This document shows positions 1 to 9,220 of a stretch of DNA of 64,000 nucleotides, one piece after another. Under the pieces are notes generated by a model. That model was not told the DNA's origin. It made no database searches and worked only from the letters and a program-made list of their open reading frames with translations. Position 1 is the stretch's first letter, and each line of letters opens with the position of its first letter. Source of the stretch: Rhizobium altiplani (GTDB lineage Bacteria; Pseudomonadota; Alphaproteobacteria; Rhizobiales; Rhizobiaceae); NCBI RefSeq assembly GCF_001542405.1, contig NZ_LNCD01000012.1, positions 58,105-122,104 of the forward strand, in the 5' to 3' direction. Made by a program: the position numbers and the translations under genes.

Positions 1-98
1 GCGAATTCAAGTCACGTCTTGAATACCGCACAGATCGTTCAGGGAAGATTGCAGGTTATTGTCGTCGAGCGAGAGGAACCTCCCTCTCCTCAGCCCGA

Positions 99-437
99 TC
101 AGGAAGCCGGATTTGCGGCCTTCTGCTTGGTCTTGCGCAGAGTATGCGCCTTGAGGATCCGCGTCTTCAAGACATTGGAGGCCTTGAAGGTCATGACGCG
201 TCGGGGAGAAATCGGTACTTCCTCGCCAGTCTTCGGATTGCGGCCGATGCGCTCATTCTTGTCGCGCACCTGGAACGTCGCAAAAGAGGAGAGCTTGACG
301 GTTTCGCCGCGAACAATCGCGTTACAAATCTCGTCAATGACAGTTTCCACGAGCTCAGCAGATTCGGTTCTTGAAAGACCGACCTTACGAAAAACTGATT
401 CCGCCAGGTCTGCTCGCGTCACTGTCTTTCCGGTCAT
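99..437 (-). CDS. ihfA: Integration host factor subunit alpha
   Basis: DNA-bending nucleoid protein that pairs with IhfB and helps assemble recombination, replication and sigma-54 promoter complexes. The 112-residue product is a complete HU/IHF fold: an N-terminal helical dimerisation part, the flanking-strand segment with F-x-V-R-D-K, the arm motif GRNPKTGEE at about 65-73, and a lysine-rich tail slightly longer than in enteric IHF-alpha. The ATG chosen (MTGKTV) has a GGGGA-type ribosome site a few bases upstream; an in-frame ATG five codons earlier (MGGET) is the alternative. It is the last recognised gene of the plsX-fabH-ihfA strand run, 107 bp after fabH, the usual rhizobial order. Family assignment is secure; alpha rather than beta rests on sequence feel and neighbours. 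Confidence 0.95.
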   Translation of the reverse strand: MTGKTVTRADLAESVFRKVGLSRTESAELVETVIDEICNAIVRGETVKLSSFATFQVRDKNERIGRNPKTGEEVPISPRRVMTFKASNVLKTRILKAHTLRKTKQKAANPAS

Positions 438-544
438 GGTTTCCCCGCCCATTTGCCAATTATATTATGAAAGCGGACAAAGAGTATTTGTCTTGCGCCT
501 CACGGTCAAGCTCTTGTTCGTCGGTAGTTTTTTGGATTTTCGGG

Positions 545-1516
545 TTACCAGCGCAGGAGTGCTGCGCCCCAGGTGAAGCCGCCGCCCATCGCTTCCAACA
601 TCACCAGATCGCCTTCCTTGATCCGGCCGTCGCCAGCGGCCGTGGCCAGCGCGAGCGGAATCGAGGCGGCAGACGTGTTGCCGTGGAGATCAACCGTAAT
701 GACTACTTTCTCAGGTGCGATATGCAACTTCTTGGCGGAACCGTCGATGATACGGCGATTGGCCTGGTGTGGCACGAGCCAGTCGAGATCGTCGGCGGTC
801 GTTCCCGTGGCGTCGAAGGCGGCCTGAATGACGTCAGTGATCATGCCGACCGCATATTTGAAGACTTCGCGGCCCTCCATGCGCAGCTTGCCAACCGTGC
901 CGGTCGTCGAGGGACCGCCATCCACATAGAGCTTCTCCTTGTGGGAGCCATCGGAACGCAGGTGCGCCGTCAGCACGCCACGATCAGCGGTCGTGCCCTT
1001 GCCCTCGGCAGCCTCCAGCACGATCGCCCCGGCGCCATCGCCAAAGAGGACACAGGTCGTGCGATCGTTCCAGTCGAGAATGCGCGAGAAGGTCTCGGCG
1101 CCGATTACCAGCACGCGCCTGGCGAGACCGCCCCTGATAAAGGCGTCGGCCGTTGTCACAGCATAGACGAAGCCTGTGCAGACGGCCTGTACGTCGAACG
1201 CAAAGCCATGGTGCATGCCCAGGCGGTTCTGGATATTGACGGCAGTCGCCGGGAATGTGTTGTCGGGCGTCGAGGTGGCACAGATGATTAGATCGATATC
1301 AGCTGGCGTCAGGCCGGCCTTGTCGAGCGCAGCACGCGCCGCAGCTTCGCCGAGCGACGATGTCGTCTCGCCCTCGCCCGCGATGTAGCGTTGGCGAATG
1401 CCCGTACGCTGGACAATCCATTCGTCCGATGTGTCCACGACATCTTCCATGTCGCGATTGGTCATAACGCGTTTCGGAAGTGCGGCTCCGAACCCGCGAA
1501 CAACTGAACGGATCAT
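545..1516 (-). CDS. fabH: 3-oxoacyl-ACP synthase III (KAS III)
   Basis: Condenses acetyl-CoA with malonyl-ACP to start type II fatty-acid synthesis in the cytosol. The 323-residue product is the family's usual length and shows the complete Cys-His-Asn triad: Cys113 in AVCTGF, His250 in VPHQANRR and Asn280 in DLHGNTSA. The glycine-rich FGDGAGA segment near 158-164 is also present. Translation is placed at MIRSVV; the reading frame stays open 20 codons further upstream, but that extension runs into the plsX end and does not look like FabH. It lies 19 bp after plsX, so the two are almost certainly co-transcribed, linking phospholipid and fatty-acid initiation. Confidence 0.97.
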   Translation of the reverse strand: MIRSVVRGFGAALPKRVMTNRDMEDVVDTSDEWIVQRTGIRQRYIAGEGETTSSLGEAAARAALDKAGLTPADIDLIICATSTPDNTFPATAVNIQNRLGMHHGFAFDVQAVCTGFVYAVTTADAFIRGGLARRVLVIGAETFSRILDWNDRTTCVLFGDGAGAIVLEAAEGKGTTADRGVLTAHLRSDGSHKEKLYVDGGPSTTGTVGKLRMEGREVFKYAVGMITDVIQAAFDATGTTADDLDWLVPHQANRRIIDGSAKKLHIAPEKVVITVDLHGNTSAASIPLALATAAGDGRIKEGDLVMLEAMGGGFTWGAALLRW

Positions 1517-1535
1517 ATTGCTTAAACCCCGTCGC

Positions 1536-2582
1536 TCATGCGGCTTCCGGCCCGATCGGGGGCAGCCGCTTGGCATGATACTTTTGAAGATCGTTTTCTA
1601 TTTTCTGATTGAGGCCATTCTTGGCCATGTCGTAGCCGACCTCGATGGCGGCAGCGATGCCTTCGGCATTGGCGCCGCCATGGCTCTTGATGACGACGCC
1701 GTTGAGGCCGAGGAAGACGCCGCCGTTCACACGGCTCGGATCCATTTTTTCGCGCAGCATGTCGAAGGCGCCCTTGGCGAAGAAGTAGCCGATCTTGGCA
1801 AGCAGCGTGCGCGACATTGCAGCGCGCAGATACTCACCGATCTGCCGCGCTGTACCTTCGGCCGCCTTCAAAGCAATATTGCCAGAGAAGCCTTCGGTCA
1901 CGACGACGTCGACGGTACCCTTCCCCAGGTCGTTGCCTTCGACGAAGCCATAGTACTCGAGCGAGTCGATGTTGGCCTCACGGAGCAGGCGCCCCGCTTC
2001 CTTCACTTCTTCCTGGCCCTTGATCTCTTCGACCCCGACATTCAGCAGGCCAATCGACGGACGCTCGATCTCGAACAGCGCACGGGCCATTGCCCCGCCC
2101 ATGAGCGCGAAATCCATTAACTGCTGCGAATCCGCGCCGATCGTCGCGCCCACGTCGAGAACGATGCTCTCGCCCTTCAAGGTGGGCCAGATGGCAGCGA
2201 TCGCCGGCCGCTCGATATTGGCCATCGTACGCAGACAGAACTTGGCCATCGCCATGAGCGCGCCGGTATTGCCGGCCGACACCGCGACGTCGGCTTCCTT
2301 CGTCTTTACCGCTTCGATCGTCCGCCACATGGTAGAGATATAGCGACCGCGACGGAGCGCCTGGCTCGGCTTCTCGTCCATGCGGACGGCCAGCTCGCAG
2401 TCGTGGAAAACGGTCTTTTCCTTGAGCTTCGGAAACCTGTCGAGAACCGGCTCGCACTGTTCCTTCAATCCATACATCACGAAGAAAATATCGGGATGTC
2501 TTTCCAGTGCCTTGGCGGCGCCGGGGATGACAACCTGGGGACCAAAGTCGCCACCCATGAGGTCGATAGAAATTCTGATCAC
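1536..2582 (-). CDS. plsX: Phosphate acyltransferase PlsX
   Basis: Makes acyl-phosphate from acyl-ACP, the acyl donor for PlsY in the first step of phospholipid synthesis; a peripheral membrane enzyme. The 348-residue sequence opens with the family hallmark [12 protein letters not shown] and keeps the conserved SAGNTGALM and GFSGNIALK segments. Length is typical. It sits between yceD (103 bp upstream) and fabH (19 bp downstream). In E. coli the ribosomal protein gene rpmF separates yceD and plsX; here there is no rpmF between them. Confidence 0.97.
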   Translation of the reverse strand: MIRISIDLMGGDFGPQVVIPGAAKALERHPDIFFVMYGLKEQCEPVLDRFPKLKEKTVFHDCELAVRMDEKPSQALRRGRYISTMWRTIEAVKTKEADVAVSAGNTGALMAMAKFCLRTMANIERPAIAAIWPTLKGESIVLDVGATIGADSQQLMDFALMGGAMARALFEIERPSIGLLNVGVEEIKGQEEVKEAGRLLREANIDSLEYYGFVEGNDLGKGTVDVVVTEGFSGNIALKAAEGTARQIGEYLRAAMSRTLLAKIGYFFAKGAFDMLREKMDPSRVNGGVFLGLNGVVIKSHGGANAEGIAAAIEVGYDMAKNGLNQKIENDLQKYHAKRLPPIGPEAA

Positions 2583-2685
2583 GCGTCCCTGATCCTTGTT
2601 TTTCGCCTCCGGCGGGCGAAATTTCGGCCAAAATACCGGTTTTCCCGTCGCTTACAACTGAATTGTGTCAAATCCCCAACGGGGT

Positions 2686-3240
2686 TCAGTCCTTTTTCCA
2701 ATCCTTCAGCACGGCGAAGGCAGACGGCTTTTTATCGTTCTCTCCAGTGTCTTCTATGTGACCGGAGAACTCCACACCGGGCTTGCGCGGATAGGGATCG
2801 ATCGCAAGAGCAGCGAATTCCGTAACCACCTCACCTGCGTCAATCGTGTCGCCGGTGAAGCTTTCGGGAAGGTCCGGGCCATCGGGGTCCAGCACCATTT
2901 CGCCGGCATCATTGGCGGGCCGGCGCGCAAGCTTGGAATTCTCCGGCACGAAGATCTGCTCGAAGCTCTCGTCGATCTCCGATGGGACCGGATCGAGGGT
3001 CACGACGCAGGACTGAACGATGTTGGCACGCACCCTGCCCTTGATGCGCACACCATCCCGCTTCCACCGACCGATCTGGAGGTCAGCACCAAAGCTGTCC
3101 ACCGATAGGACACTCCAACTGTCCGCAAGGGCTGCCAATTCGCGCTTGTCGGCCTCCAGATGCACCTCGACAGGATTGGCCGATATATGACCGACATTTA
3201 CGAGGTAGGAGAACGGAACGTCGTCTCTTTTGTTTTTCAT
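2686..3240 (-). CDS. yceD: YceD family protein (DUF177)
   Basis: A 184-residue cytosolic protein of the DUF177/YceD family, linked in other bacteria and plastids to 23S rRNA accumulation; its exact action is not settled. The sequence has the family's C-terminal acidic segment, the conserved cysteine stretch near 75-82 (SCVVTLDPV), and a Lys/Asp-rich end. It starts 10 bp after the chaperone-like gene upstream and precedes plsX, as yceD does in many proteobacteria, though without rpmF in between. Family call is good from the cysteine motif and the plsX neighbourhood; function is inferred only from the family. Confidence 0.85.
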   Translation of the reverse strand: MKNKRDDVPFSYLVNVGHISANPVEVHLEADKRELAALADSWSVLSVDSFGADLQIGRWKRDGVRIKGRVRANIVQSCVVTLDPVPSEIDESFEQIFVPENSKLARRPANDAGEMVLDPDGPDLPESFTGDTIDAGEVVTEFAALAIDPYPRKPGVEFSGHIEDTGENDKKPSAFAVLKDWKKD

Positions 3241-3250
3241 CGTCTCTTCC

Positions 3251-3784
3251 TCACGCTACCTTCGGAAGTGTCGCCGAGCCTCTCGCTATGACGTCCTCCG
3301 ACTGCGACAAAAGATGGTCTTCGGCAACAAACATCCAGTCCGCGAGACCGCGCATATCCACCGGCTCATTCGCCTTCGGATGAATGTTTCGCACGAGCGC
3401 CGCAGCGAGTCCTTCGGCATCCCTGGTGTCCATCGCCTTGGCGTAGGCCTCCAGGCGGCCATAGAACATGCCGGCCAGCTTCTTCATGCGTTTGGGAACC
3501 GTGTTGTCACCGATCCCCAATTCACGGATGGAGTAGTCGATATCCTGGAAGAAGGCGTCGACGATTTCCTGCGCGATCTCCTGGCCGCTCGTTCCGGAGG
3601 TTCGTGTGCGCCGGAAGAAGAGGATCATCACCGCCGAGAGCATCTCGAAACGCCCCATCACCGTATCCGGGACATTCAAGCGCTCATAGAATTCCGGCAT
3701 CCGTGCGGCCGACGTCAGTGCCTGATATTGCCGATCTACGATTACCTGGTTGTTGTTTTTCTTGCCAAAGAGCCCGAAGATCAT
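3251..3784 (-). CDS. Ubiquinol-cytochrome c chaperone (CBP3-like) family protein
   Basis: Resembles the alphaproteobacterial relatives of mitochondrial Cbp3, which help assemble cytochrome b of the bc1 complex. The chosen start MIFGLFGKK gives 177 residues, the family's length; the frame is open 59 codons further upstream, but that part is arginine/proline-rich and not family-like. Visible traits are the segment MPEFYERLNVPDTVMGRFEM (about 30-49), an FFQDIDYSIRELGIGD stretch and KRMKKLAGMFYGR. It leads the yceD-plsX-fabH-ihfA run (10 bp before yceD). The link to bc1 assembly is from the family only; no respiratory genes are adjacent. Confidence 0.8.
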   Translation of the reverse strand: MIFGLFGKKNNNQVIVDRQYQALTSAARMPEFYERLNVPDTVMGRFEMLSAVMILFFRRTRTSGTSGQEIAQEIVDAFFQDIDYSIRELGIGDNTVPKRMKKLAGMFYGRLEAYAKAMDTRDAEGLAAALVRNIHPKANEPVDMRGLADWMFVAEDHLLSQSEDVIARGSATLPKVA

Positions 3785-4020
3785 CGTTTTTTCCGGAAAG
3801 GCCTCATTCTGGGCGCCAAGCGGCGTCCGGCCTTGTTGCATGATTTCGAAAGCTGGTTTACCGAAGCAGGCGCGAATTGCAATGCCGAAGGTGGCCACTT
3901 TCGGGACAGCACCCCTTCTGTCCGCATGAGCCAACGGGATGTCTCTCCCCGGAATGGCCACAATGGTTTTGCATCAGCGATCTGAGGCCGGTGGCTGCCA
4001 TTCATAATTTTAGGGAGTAG

Positions 4021-4557
4021 ATGTCGTTGACGAAACGGTATTTCAAGTCTGACAAAAAATTCCTCAGCAATGCCGCTATTGCCATCATGATCGCCTCCGC
4101 CGGACTTTCAGGCTGCCAGACACAAACCGTCCTCAACGGTGGATATGTCGCCGACGAGCAGTCGCTGAATCTCGTCCCAGTAGGATCGAGCCGCGAGCAG
4201 GTTCTCCTATCCCTCGGCACCCCGTCCACGACGGCGACGTTCGATGGCGAAGTCTTCTACTACATCTCGCAGCGCCGCGAGCGCTCCATGGCCTTCCAGA
4301 AGCTGAAGGTGGTCGATCAGAGCGTGCTGGCGATCTATTTCGACAAGGACGGCATCGTTACGCGCCGTGCGAACTACACCCTCAAGGACGGCAAAATTTT
4401 CGATACGATTACCCGCGTCACCCCGACGGGCGGCAAGGACTTCACCTTCCTACAACAGCTGCTATCGGGCGGCAGCGCGGCGAACGCTGCGAAGGGCCTC
4501 TTCGGTGGCGGCACCTCGCAGCCGGCCTCGCCGCAGAACCCGGCCAGCCTCCGCTAA
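4021..4557 (+). CDS. bamE: BamE-family outer membrane assembly lipoprotein (OmlA/SmpA)
   Basis: Small lipoprotein of the BAM complex that inserts beta-barrels into the outer membrane. The 178-residue sequence carries an unusually long N-terminal region, then a hydrophobic stretch ending in a lipobox (SGC, Cys at about 36), then the SmpA/OmlA core with VPVGSSREQVLLSLGTPS and FYYISQRRER. The tail is glycine/alanine/proline-rich and low in complexity. A GGGAG ribosome site precedes the ATG. It is divergent from the chaperone-like gene and is followed by a strong bidirectional terminator shared with hppA. Confidence 0.9.
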   Translation: MSLTKRYFKSDKKFLSNAAIAIMIASAGLSGCQTQTVLNGGYVADEQSLNLVPVGSSREQVLLSLGTPSTTATFDGEVFYYISQRRERSMAFQKLKVVDQSVLAIYFDKDGIVTRRANYTLKDGKIFDTITRVTPTGGKDFTFLQQLLSGGSAANAAKGLFGGGTSQPASPQNPASLR

Positions 4558-4574
4558 AGCGGGAGCTCTCAAAG

Positions 4575-4606
4575 AAAAACCCGCCGGATCGCTCCGGCGG
4601 GTTTTT
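4575..4606. terminator. Bidirectional terminator between bamE and hppA
   Basis: A 14-bp stem (AAAAACCCGCCGGA paired with TCCGGCGGGTTTTT) with a 4-base loop sits between two convergent genes. A-run and T-run flank the GC core, so it can stop transcription in both directions. Confidence 0.93.
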
Positions 4607-4623
4607 AGTTTCGGCGGTGTGCC

Positions 4624-6759
4624 TCAAGCCAGGACGGCGAGAAGCAGAAGAGCGACGATGTTGGTGATCTTGATCGCCGGGTTAACGGCAGGACCGGCCG
4701 TATCCTTGTAGGGGTCGCCGACCGTGTCGCCGGTCACCGATGCCTTATGCGCGTCGGAGCCCTTCATATGGCGAACGCCGTCCTTGTCGACGAAGCCGTC
4801 CTCGAAGGATTTCTTGGCATTGTCCCACGCGCCACCACCCGAGGTCATCGAGATCGCGACGAACAGGCCGTTGATAATAACACCGAGCAGCGATGCGCCC
4901 AGCGCCGCGAAAGCGGAAGCCTTCGAGCCCGAGATGATCAATACGCCAAAGTAGACGACGATCGGGGCAAGAACCGGCAGAAGCGAAGGAATGACCATCT
5001 CGCGGATGGCTGCCTTGGTCAGCAGGTCAACCGCCCTGCCATAGTCCGGACGCTCGGTCCCTGCCATAATACCGGGCTTCTGCTTGAATTGACGGCGAAC
5101 CTCTTCGACAATTGCGCCGGCCGCGCGGCCGACGGCGGTCATCGCGATGCCACCGAAGAGATAAGGAATGAGACCACCGAAGATCAGTCCGGCAACGACG
5201 TAAGGATTGGAAAGATCGAAGGAGATGTCGCCAATACCTGCAAAATACGGGTACGTGTCGCCGTTGGCGGCAAAGTATTTGAGGTCGTAGGAATAGGCCG
5301 CAAACAGAACCAGGGCGCCGAGGCCAGCAGAACCGATCGCATAGCCCTTGGTAACGGCCTTCGTCGTATTGCCGACTGCGTCGAGCGCGTCGGTCGACTT
5401 GCGTACTTCCGGCGGCAGGTGGGACATTTCCGCAATGCCACCGGCATTGTCCGTCACCGGACCGAAAGCGTCGAGAGCAACGATCATGCCGGCAATGCCG
5501 AGCATGGCGGTAACCGCGATGCCGGTGCCGAAAAGGCCGCCGAGCTGATAAGTCGCCAGGATGCCACCGACGATGACAATCGCCGGGAGGGCTGTCGATT
5601 CCAGCGACACCGCAAGACCCTGGATGACGTTCGTGCCATGGCCGGTCACAGAGGCTTGGGCGATCGAATTGACTGGGCGCTTGTTGGTGCCGGTGTAATA
5701 TTCGGTGATGACAACAATCAGCGCTGTGACGAGCAGGCCGATCAGACCGCAGACAAAGAGATGCGTGCCGGTAATGTCCTCGCCACCGACCGAGCCAATC
5801 GAACCCCAGCCGATGGTCAGTGATGTCGCTGCGCCAAGGCCGATGATCGACAGCAGGCCGGTGACGATGAGCCCCTTGTAAAGGGCGCCCATGATCGAGC
5901 CATTGCTGCCGAGCTTGACAAAGAACGTACCAATGATCGAGGTGATGATGCAGGCGCCGCAGATCGCAAGCGGGTAGAGCATCGCCGATTCAAGAACGGG
6001 TGCGCCGGCAAAGAAGATTGCGGCGAGAACCATGGTCGCGACGACGGATACGGCGTAGGTTTCGAAAAGGTCAGCTGCCATGCCAGCGCAATCGCCGACG
6101 TTGTCGCCGACGTTATCGGCAATTGTCGCGGGGTTGCGCGGATCATCTTCTGGGATACCCGCTTCGACCTTGCCGACGAGGTCACCGCCGACGTCAGCGC
6201 CCTTGGTGAAGATGCCACCGCCGAGACGGGCGAAGATCGAAATCAGCGACGCGCCGAAGCCAAGCGCGACGAGGGAATCGATGACTTCGCGAGAGCTGCC
6301 TTCGTGCCCAAGCACGACAGTCAGCACGTAGTAGTAGATCGACACGCCAAGGAGCGCGAGACCGGCCACCAGAAGCCCGGTGATGGCACCCGACTTGAAT
6401 GCAATCTCAAGTCCGGCGGCCAGGCTCTGGGATGCCGCCTGCGCCGTGCGAACATTGGCGCGCACCGAGACGTGCATGCCGATGAAGCCAGCAGCGCCTG
6501 ACAGAACAGCGCCGATGAGGAAGCCGATTGCAGCCGTGCCGGAGAGCAGCAGCCAGGCTGCAATGAAAACGACGATGCCGACGATTGCGATGGTCTTATA
6601 CTGGCGCGTCAGATAGGCCTGCGCACCCTCACGAATATAGCCTGCAATTTCCTGCATGCGCTTGTTACCCTGATCGGCGGCAAGCACCGACCGGGTTGCC
6701 CAGATGGCATAGACCACCGAGAGCAGACCGCATGCTATTACCCATAAAAGAATGCTCAT
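4624..6759 (-). CDS. hppA: K+-independent proton-translocating membrane pyrophosphatase
   Basis: Integral membrane pump that couples pyrophosphate hydrolysis to proton export; it drains PPi made in biosynthesis. The 711-residue protein is mostly transmembrane helices and contains the substrate-site motifs [14 protein letters not shown] (189-202) and DNVGDNVGD (215-223). At the cation-specificity site the motif reads [10 protein letters not shown] with Lys467 (Lys replaces the Ala of potassium-dependent enzymes), which marks the K+-independent class. Start MSILLW is preferred over an upstream in-frame start 25 codons earlier because a membrane helix begins there. It is a single-gene unit bounded by two terminators. 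Confidence 0.97.
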   Translation of the reverse strand: MSILLWVIACGLLSVVYAIWATRSVLAADQGNKRMQEIAGYIREGAQAYLTRQYKTIAIVGIVVFIAAWLLLSGTAAIGFLIGAVLSGAAGFIGMHVSVRANVRTAQAASQSLAAGLEIAFKSGAITGLLVAGLALLGVSIYYYVLTVVLGHEGSSREVIDSLVALGFGASLISIFARLGGGIFTKGADVGGDLVGKVEAGIPEDDPRNPATIADNVGDNVGDCAGMAADLFETYAVSVVATMVLAAIFFAGAPVLESAMLYPLAICGACIITSIIGTFFVKLGSNGSIMGALYKGLIVTGLLSIIGLGAATSLTIGWGSIGSVGGEDITGTHLFVCGLIGLLVTALIVVITEYYTGTNKRPVNSIAQASVTGHGTNVIQGLAVSLESTALPAIVIVGGILATYQLGGLFGTGIAVTAMLGIAGMIVALDAFGPVTDNAGGIAEMSHLPPEVRKSTDALDAVGNTTKAVTKGYAIGSAGLGALVLFAAYSYDLKYFAANGDTYPYFAGIGDISFDLSNPYVVAGLIFGGLIPYLFGGIAMTAVGRAAGAIVEEVRRQFKQKPGIMAGTERPDYGRAVDLLTKAAIREMVIPSLLPVLAPIVVYFGVLIISGSKASAFAALGASLLGVIINGLFVAISMTSGGGAWDNAKKSFEDGFVDKDGVRHMKGSDAHKASVTGDTVGDPYKDTAGPAVNPAIKITNIVALLLLAVLA

Positions 6760-6773
6760 TTCGCTCTTTCCTC

Positions 6774-6804
6774 CAAAAGAGCCGGAGCTCACTCCCTCTC
6801 CGGC
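6774..6804 (-). terminator. Terminator after nusB, upstream of hppA
   Basis: On the minus strand a 7-bp GCCGGAG/CTCCGGC stem is followed by TCTTTT. It ends the ribH-nusB transcript and implies that hppA uses its own promoter in the short stretch that follows. The rest of the 207-bp nusB-hppA gap shows nothing else recognisable. Confidence 0.65.
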
Positions 6805-6966
6805 TGCGAATACGCCGACTCGATTTCCTCCCACAGAAATGCTGCAACGCCGGGCGGAGATTGCGTGGAGGAAAACGGCGCGTCAAGCCCGTAAGAGCCA
6901 AAAGCCCTTGCAGCACAATGGGAACGGAGGATTCTTGGAGGTCGGGCCTGCTGACCCGGCAGAACG

Positions 6967-7449
6967 CTACTTCTTGGCTTCGCCCCGCACCTGCTTTGCG
7001 ATGCGGTCAAGCACGGCGTTGACGAGCTTCGGCTCATCGTCGCTGAAGAAGGCCTGAGCGATTTCGACGTATTCCGTCACGATGACCGCAACGGGAACAT
7101 CCTTGCGTTCGAGAATCTCGAAGACGCCGGCACGGAGGATCGCGCGGACCGTGCTATCGAGACGCGAGAGCGCCCAGTCGTCCTGCAAGGCGGACGCAAT
7201 CATTGGGTCAAGGCGACGCTGCTCCCGCACGACGCCTGATACGATCGAGCGGAACCAGGAGGGGTCGGCCTTCAGATAGGTCTCACCGTCGAGTTCCTGG
7301 CCCAGGCGATGCGCCTCGTATTCAGCCACGATCTCCAGCACGCCGGTGCCGCCAATATCCATCTGGTAGAGCGCCTGAACGGCAGCAAGGCGTGCAGCAC
7401 CTCGCTGGTTTGCAGCCTTGACCGGACGCTCCGAGTTCTCGTTGTTCAT
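6967..7449 (-). CDS. nusB: Transcription antitermination factor NusB
   Basis: RNA-binding partner of NusE (S10) in antitermination on rRNA operons. The 160-residue all-helical protein shows [16 protein letters not shown] near the N-terminus, SIVSGV, and the C-terminal family signature [17 protein letters not shown] followed by [14 protein letters not shown] residues ([12 protein letters not shown]). Length is typical for alphaproteobacteria. It lies 3 bp after ribH and is co-transcribed with it, the widespread ribH-nusB pair. Confidence 0.97.
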   Translation of the reverse strand: MNNENSERPVKAANQRGAARLAAVQALYQMDIGGTGVLEIVAEYEAHRLGQELDGETYLKADPSWFRSIVSGVVREQRRLDPMIASALQDDWALSRLDSTVRAILRAGVFEILERKDVPVAVIVTEYVEIAQAFFSDDEPKLVNAVLDRIAKQVRGEAKK

Positions 7450-7452
7450 TCG

Positions 7453-7908
7453 TTATGCACCCAACTTCTTCTTCAGCTCTATCATCGTAAGAGCTGCGCG
7501 GGCGGCAAATCCGCCCTTGTCCTTGTCCGAACGGCGGGCGCGAGCCCAGGCCTGATCGTCATTCTCAACAGTCAGAATGCCATTGCCAATGGCAAGGGAT
7601 TCGCTCACGGCCAGATCCATCAGCGCGCGAGAGGATTCGTTCGACACGATATCGAAATGGTAGGTCTCGCCGCGGATGACCATACCGAGGGCGACGTACC
7701 CATCATACTGCGTGCCCTCATTATCTGCTCCGTCGAGCGCCATGGCAATCGCCGCCGGAATCTCGAGAGCGCCCGGAACGGTGACGACCTCATAGGTTGC
7801 GCCCGCCTCTTTCAAGGCGAAGGTCGCGCCTTCAAGCAGGGCATCGGCCATGTCGTCGTAGAAGCGTGCTTCGACGATCAAAATGTGGGGAGCGGTTTCT
7901 CGCGCCAT
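7453..7908 (-). CDS. ribH: 6,7-dimethyl-8-ribityllumazine synthase
   Basis: Penultimate riboflavin step: joins 5-amino-6-ribitylaminouracil with dihydroxybutanone phosphate. The 151-residue protein has [10 protein letters not shown] and [14 protein letters not shown], the latter holding the catalytic histidine, then [13 protein letters not shown]. Length is normal for the family. It heads the ribH-nusB unit and is separated from ribD-ribE by three opposite-strand genes, which breaks the usual ribD-ribE-ribH-nusB order. Upstream lies a strong two-part hairpin in the leader. Confidence 0.97.
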   Translation of the reverse strand: MARETAPHILIVEARFYDDMADALLEGATFALKEAGATYEVVTVPGALEIPAAIAMALDGADNEGTQYDGYVALGMVIRGETYHFDIVSNESSRALMDLAVSESLAIGNGILTVENDDQAWARARRSDKDKGGFAARAALTMIELKKKLGA

Positions 7909-8240
7909 GCTTCACCTTCAGTAGCTAGAGGACTTCACCATTCGGCAGGCCGCGGTCAAAACACGCCGCGACCCGAATGGCAAGCAAATTCCGACCATGG
8001 TTGGATGCCGAATCCGGAATCCCGGCAACGGCGGAGCGGGCAATTCTTGCGTCATTTTGTGCCGGCGTCGGACCGGCGCCTCGAAGATGGCAAATGAAGG
8101 GCAATTCGCATGAACAATATGTGACTAAATTCCAGATACTTATGAATTGAAGGCGGATGATCCGATTACCAATTTCATCTGCGTAACGCTGACGATCCAC
8201 TGCCGACGGTCGATCGTCAGAGCAGATGAAAGGATACACC
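7909..8240. other. Divergent intergenic region ribH / small secreted protein
   Basis: A 332-bp gap carrying both promoters. It contains the hairpin at 7938-7980 in the ribH leader and an AT-richer stretch at about 8100-8150 that may hold the plus-strand promoter. I could not fit an FMN riboswitch here and see no small gene. Confidence 0.5.
7938..7980 (-). promoter_or_regulatory. Two-part hairpin in the ribH leader
   Basis: Outer arms CCATTCGG (7938-7945) and CCGAATGG (7973-7980) enclose inner arms CGCGG (7951-7955) and CCGCG (7966-7970). On the minus strand it would fold in the ribH leader, about 30 bases before the start codon. No match to the conserved FMN riboswitch core was seen. A regulatory role is inference. 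Confidence 0.45.
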
Positions 8241-8591
8241 ATGAATCGCGTTGCAGCCATCGCCTCCGCAGTCGCTACCCTTGCCTTTGCAGATGCCAGC
8301 CGTGCCGAAAGTCTCGACATGACCACCCCGTCGGGCATCGAACGAACGCTCCGCAGCTTCAGCGGCGCAAATCTCGATATTCGGCAGGTGGCCGACCACG
8401 GCAGATCGAAAAATATCGGAGCGCCCAATTCATTTGCCGCACACAGTGTCCACGACATCCAAGTGATCCGTGCGGCCATTGCCGTCAACAAACCCCTTAT
8501 GCATCAGCTCAACGCCAGAGGTGTGCTGCTCGGGAACATCGTCAACGCTGATCAGGCCGCGGACGGCGGTATCACGGTCTACTATCGATAA
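8241..8591 (+). CDS. Small exported protein of unknown function
   Basis: I do not recognise this gene. The 116-residue product starts with a clear Sec signal peptide (MNRVAAIASAVATLAFADASRA, cut before ES at about 22), so the mature protein is about 94 residues and periplasmic or secreted. The mature part is His-containing with no cysteines and includes RQVADHGRSKNIGAPNSFA and NADQAADGG. An AAAGGA ribosome site lies 6 bp before the chosen ATG at 8241; an in-frame ATG at 8226 lacks one. It is monocistronic, between ribH (divergent) and the cupin gene. Codon use is like its neighbours, so it is probably real. Confidence 0.7.
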   Translation: MNRVAAIASAVATLAFADASRAESLDMTTPSGIERTLRSFSGANLDIRQVADHGRSKNIGAPNSFAAHSVHDIQVIRAAIAVNKPLMHQLNARGVLLGNIVNADQAADGGITVYYR

Positions 8592-8690
8592 GGTCAAGGG
8601 CGACAGCGGAAGACTGTCGCCCGTCACGATGCTTTGCGGGTTGTATTTTCTCGCAGGATGATGCCTTTTCTCCGGAAACAGGAGAAGACA

Positions 8691-9194
8691 ATGTCCGGCG
8701 TATCGAAGCCCGTCATCAACGTCGCTGATTTGAAGCTTGAGCACTGGAAGCAAGGGGATCTGTACGAAGGGACGGATGTCTCATTCGGCTCGCTTCTCGG
8801 CCTTGGAGGTCTCGGCATAAGCTACAACGAAGTCCGGCCCGGCAAATCCAGCTGTCCATTCCACAACCATCACGTGGAGGATGAGCTGTTTTTCGTCATC
8901 GAAGGCACCGGCGAATATCGTTTCGGTCCTGATCGCTATCCGATCCGGAAGGGTGACACGCTCGGCGCTCCAGCCGGGGGACAAGAGACCGCCCACCAGA
9001 TCATCAACACTGGTTCGACGCCTCTGATCTACCTTGGCATTTCGACAATGGCGAAAACCGAGATTGTCGAATATCCCGATTCCGGAAAGTTTCTCGCCAA
9101 GACCAATCGCGACGAGGGACAAGCGAATCGCTTTCGCTTTATCGGCAGCGAGCATGGCAAGCTGGACTACTGGGACGGCGAGCCGGGTGCTTGA
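8691..9194 (+). CDS. Cupin-domain protein
   Basis: A 167-residue cytosolic single-domain cupin. The first cupin motif is visible as CPFHNHHVEDELFFVIEGTG (about 55-74) with two histidines and a glutamate for metal binding; the second follows as GDTLGAPAG then AHQIINTG. The C-terminal part (LAKTNRDEGQANRFRF, DYWDGE) is typical of cupins of unknown substrate. A strong AGGAGAAG ribosome site fixes the start at MSGVSK. It is followed 26 bp later by the GNAT gene and may share its transcript. The substrate cannot be told from the sequence. Confidence 0.85.
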   Translation: MSGVSKPVINVADLKLEHWKQGDLYEGTDVSFGSLLGLGGLGISYNEVRPGKSSCPFHNHHVEDELFFVIEGTGEYRFGPDRYPIRKGDTLGAPAGGQETAHQIINTGSTPLIYLGISTMAKTEIVEYPDSGKFLAKTNRDEGQANRFRFIGSEHGKLDYWDGEPGA

Positions 9195-9220
9195 CCTCCA
9201 TCCGAGGGGAACACTTCAAG

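Noticed and set aside
1..98. Possible start of another gene after ihfA
   Set aside because: Only a small GAGAGG/CCTCTC hairpin is visible; no convincing reading frame before the window edge.
7909..8240. FMN riboswitch upstream of ribH
   Set aside because: A hairpin exists but the conserved FMN riboswitch core could not be found.
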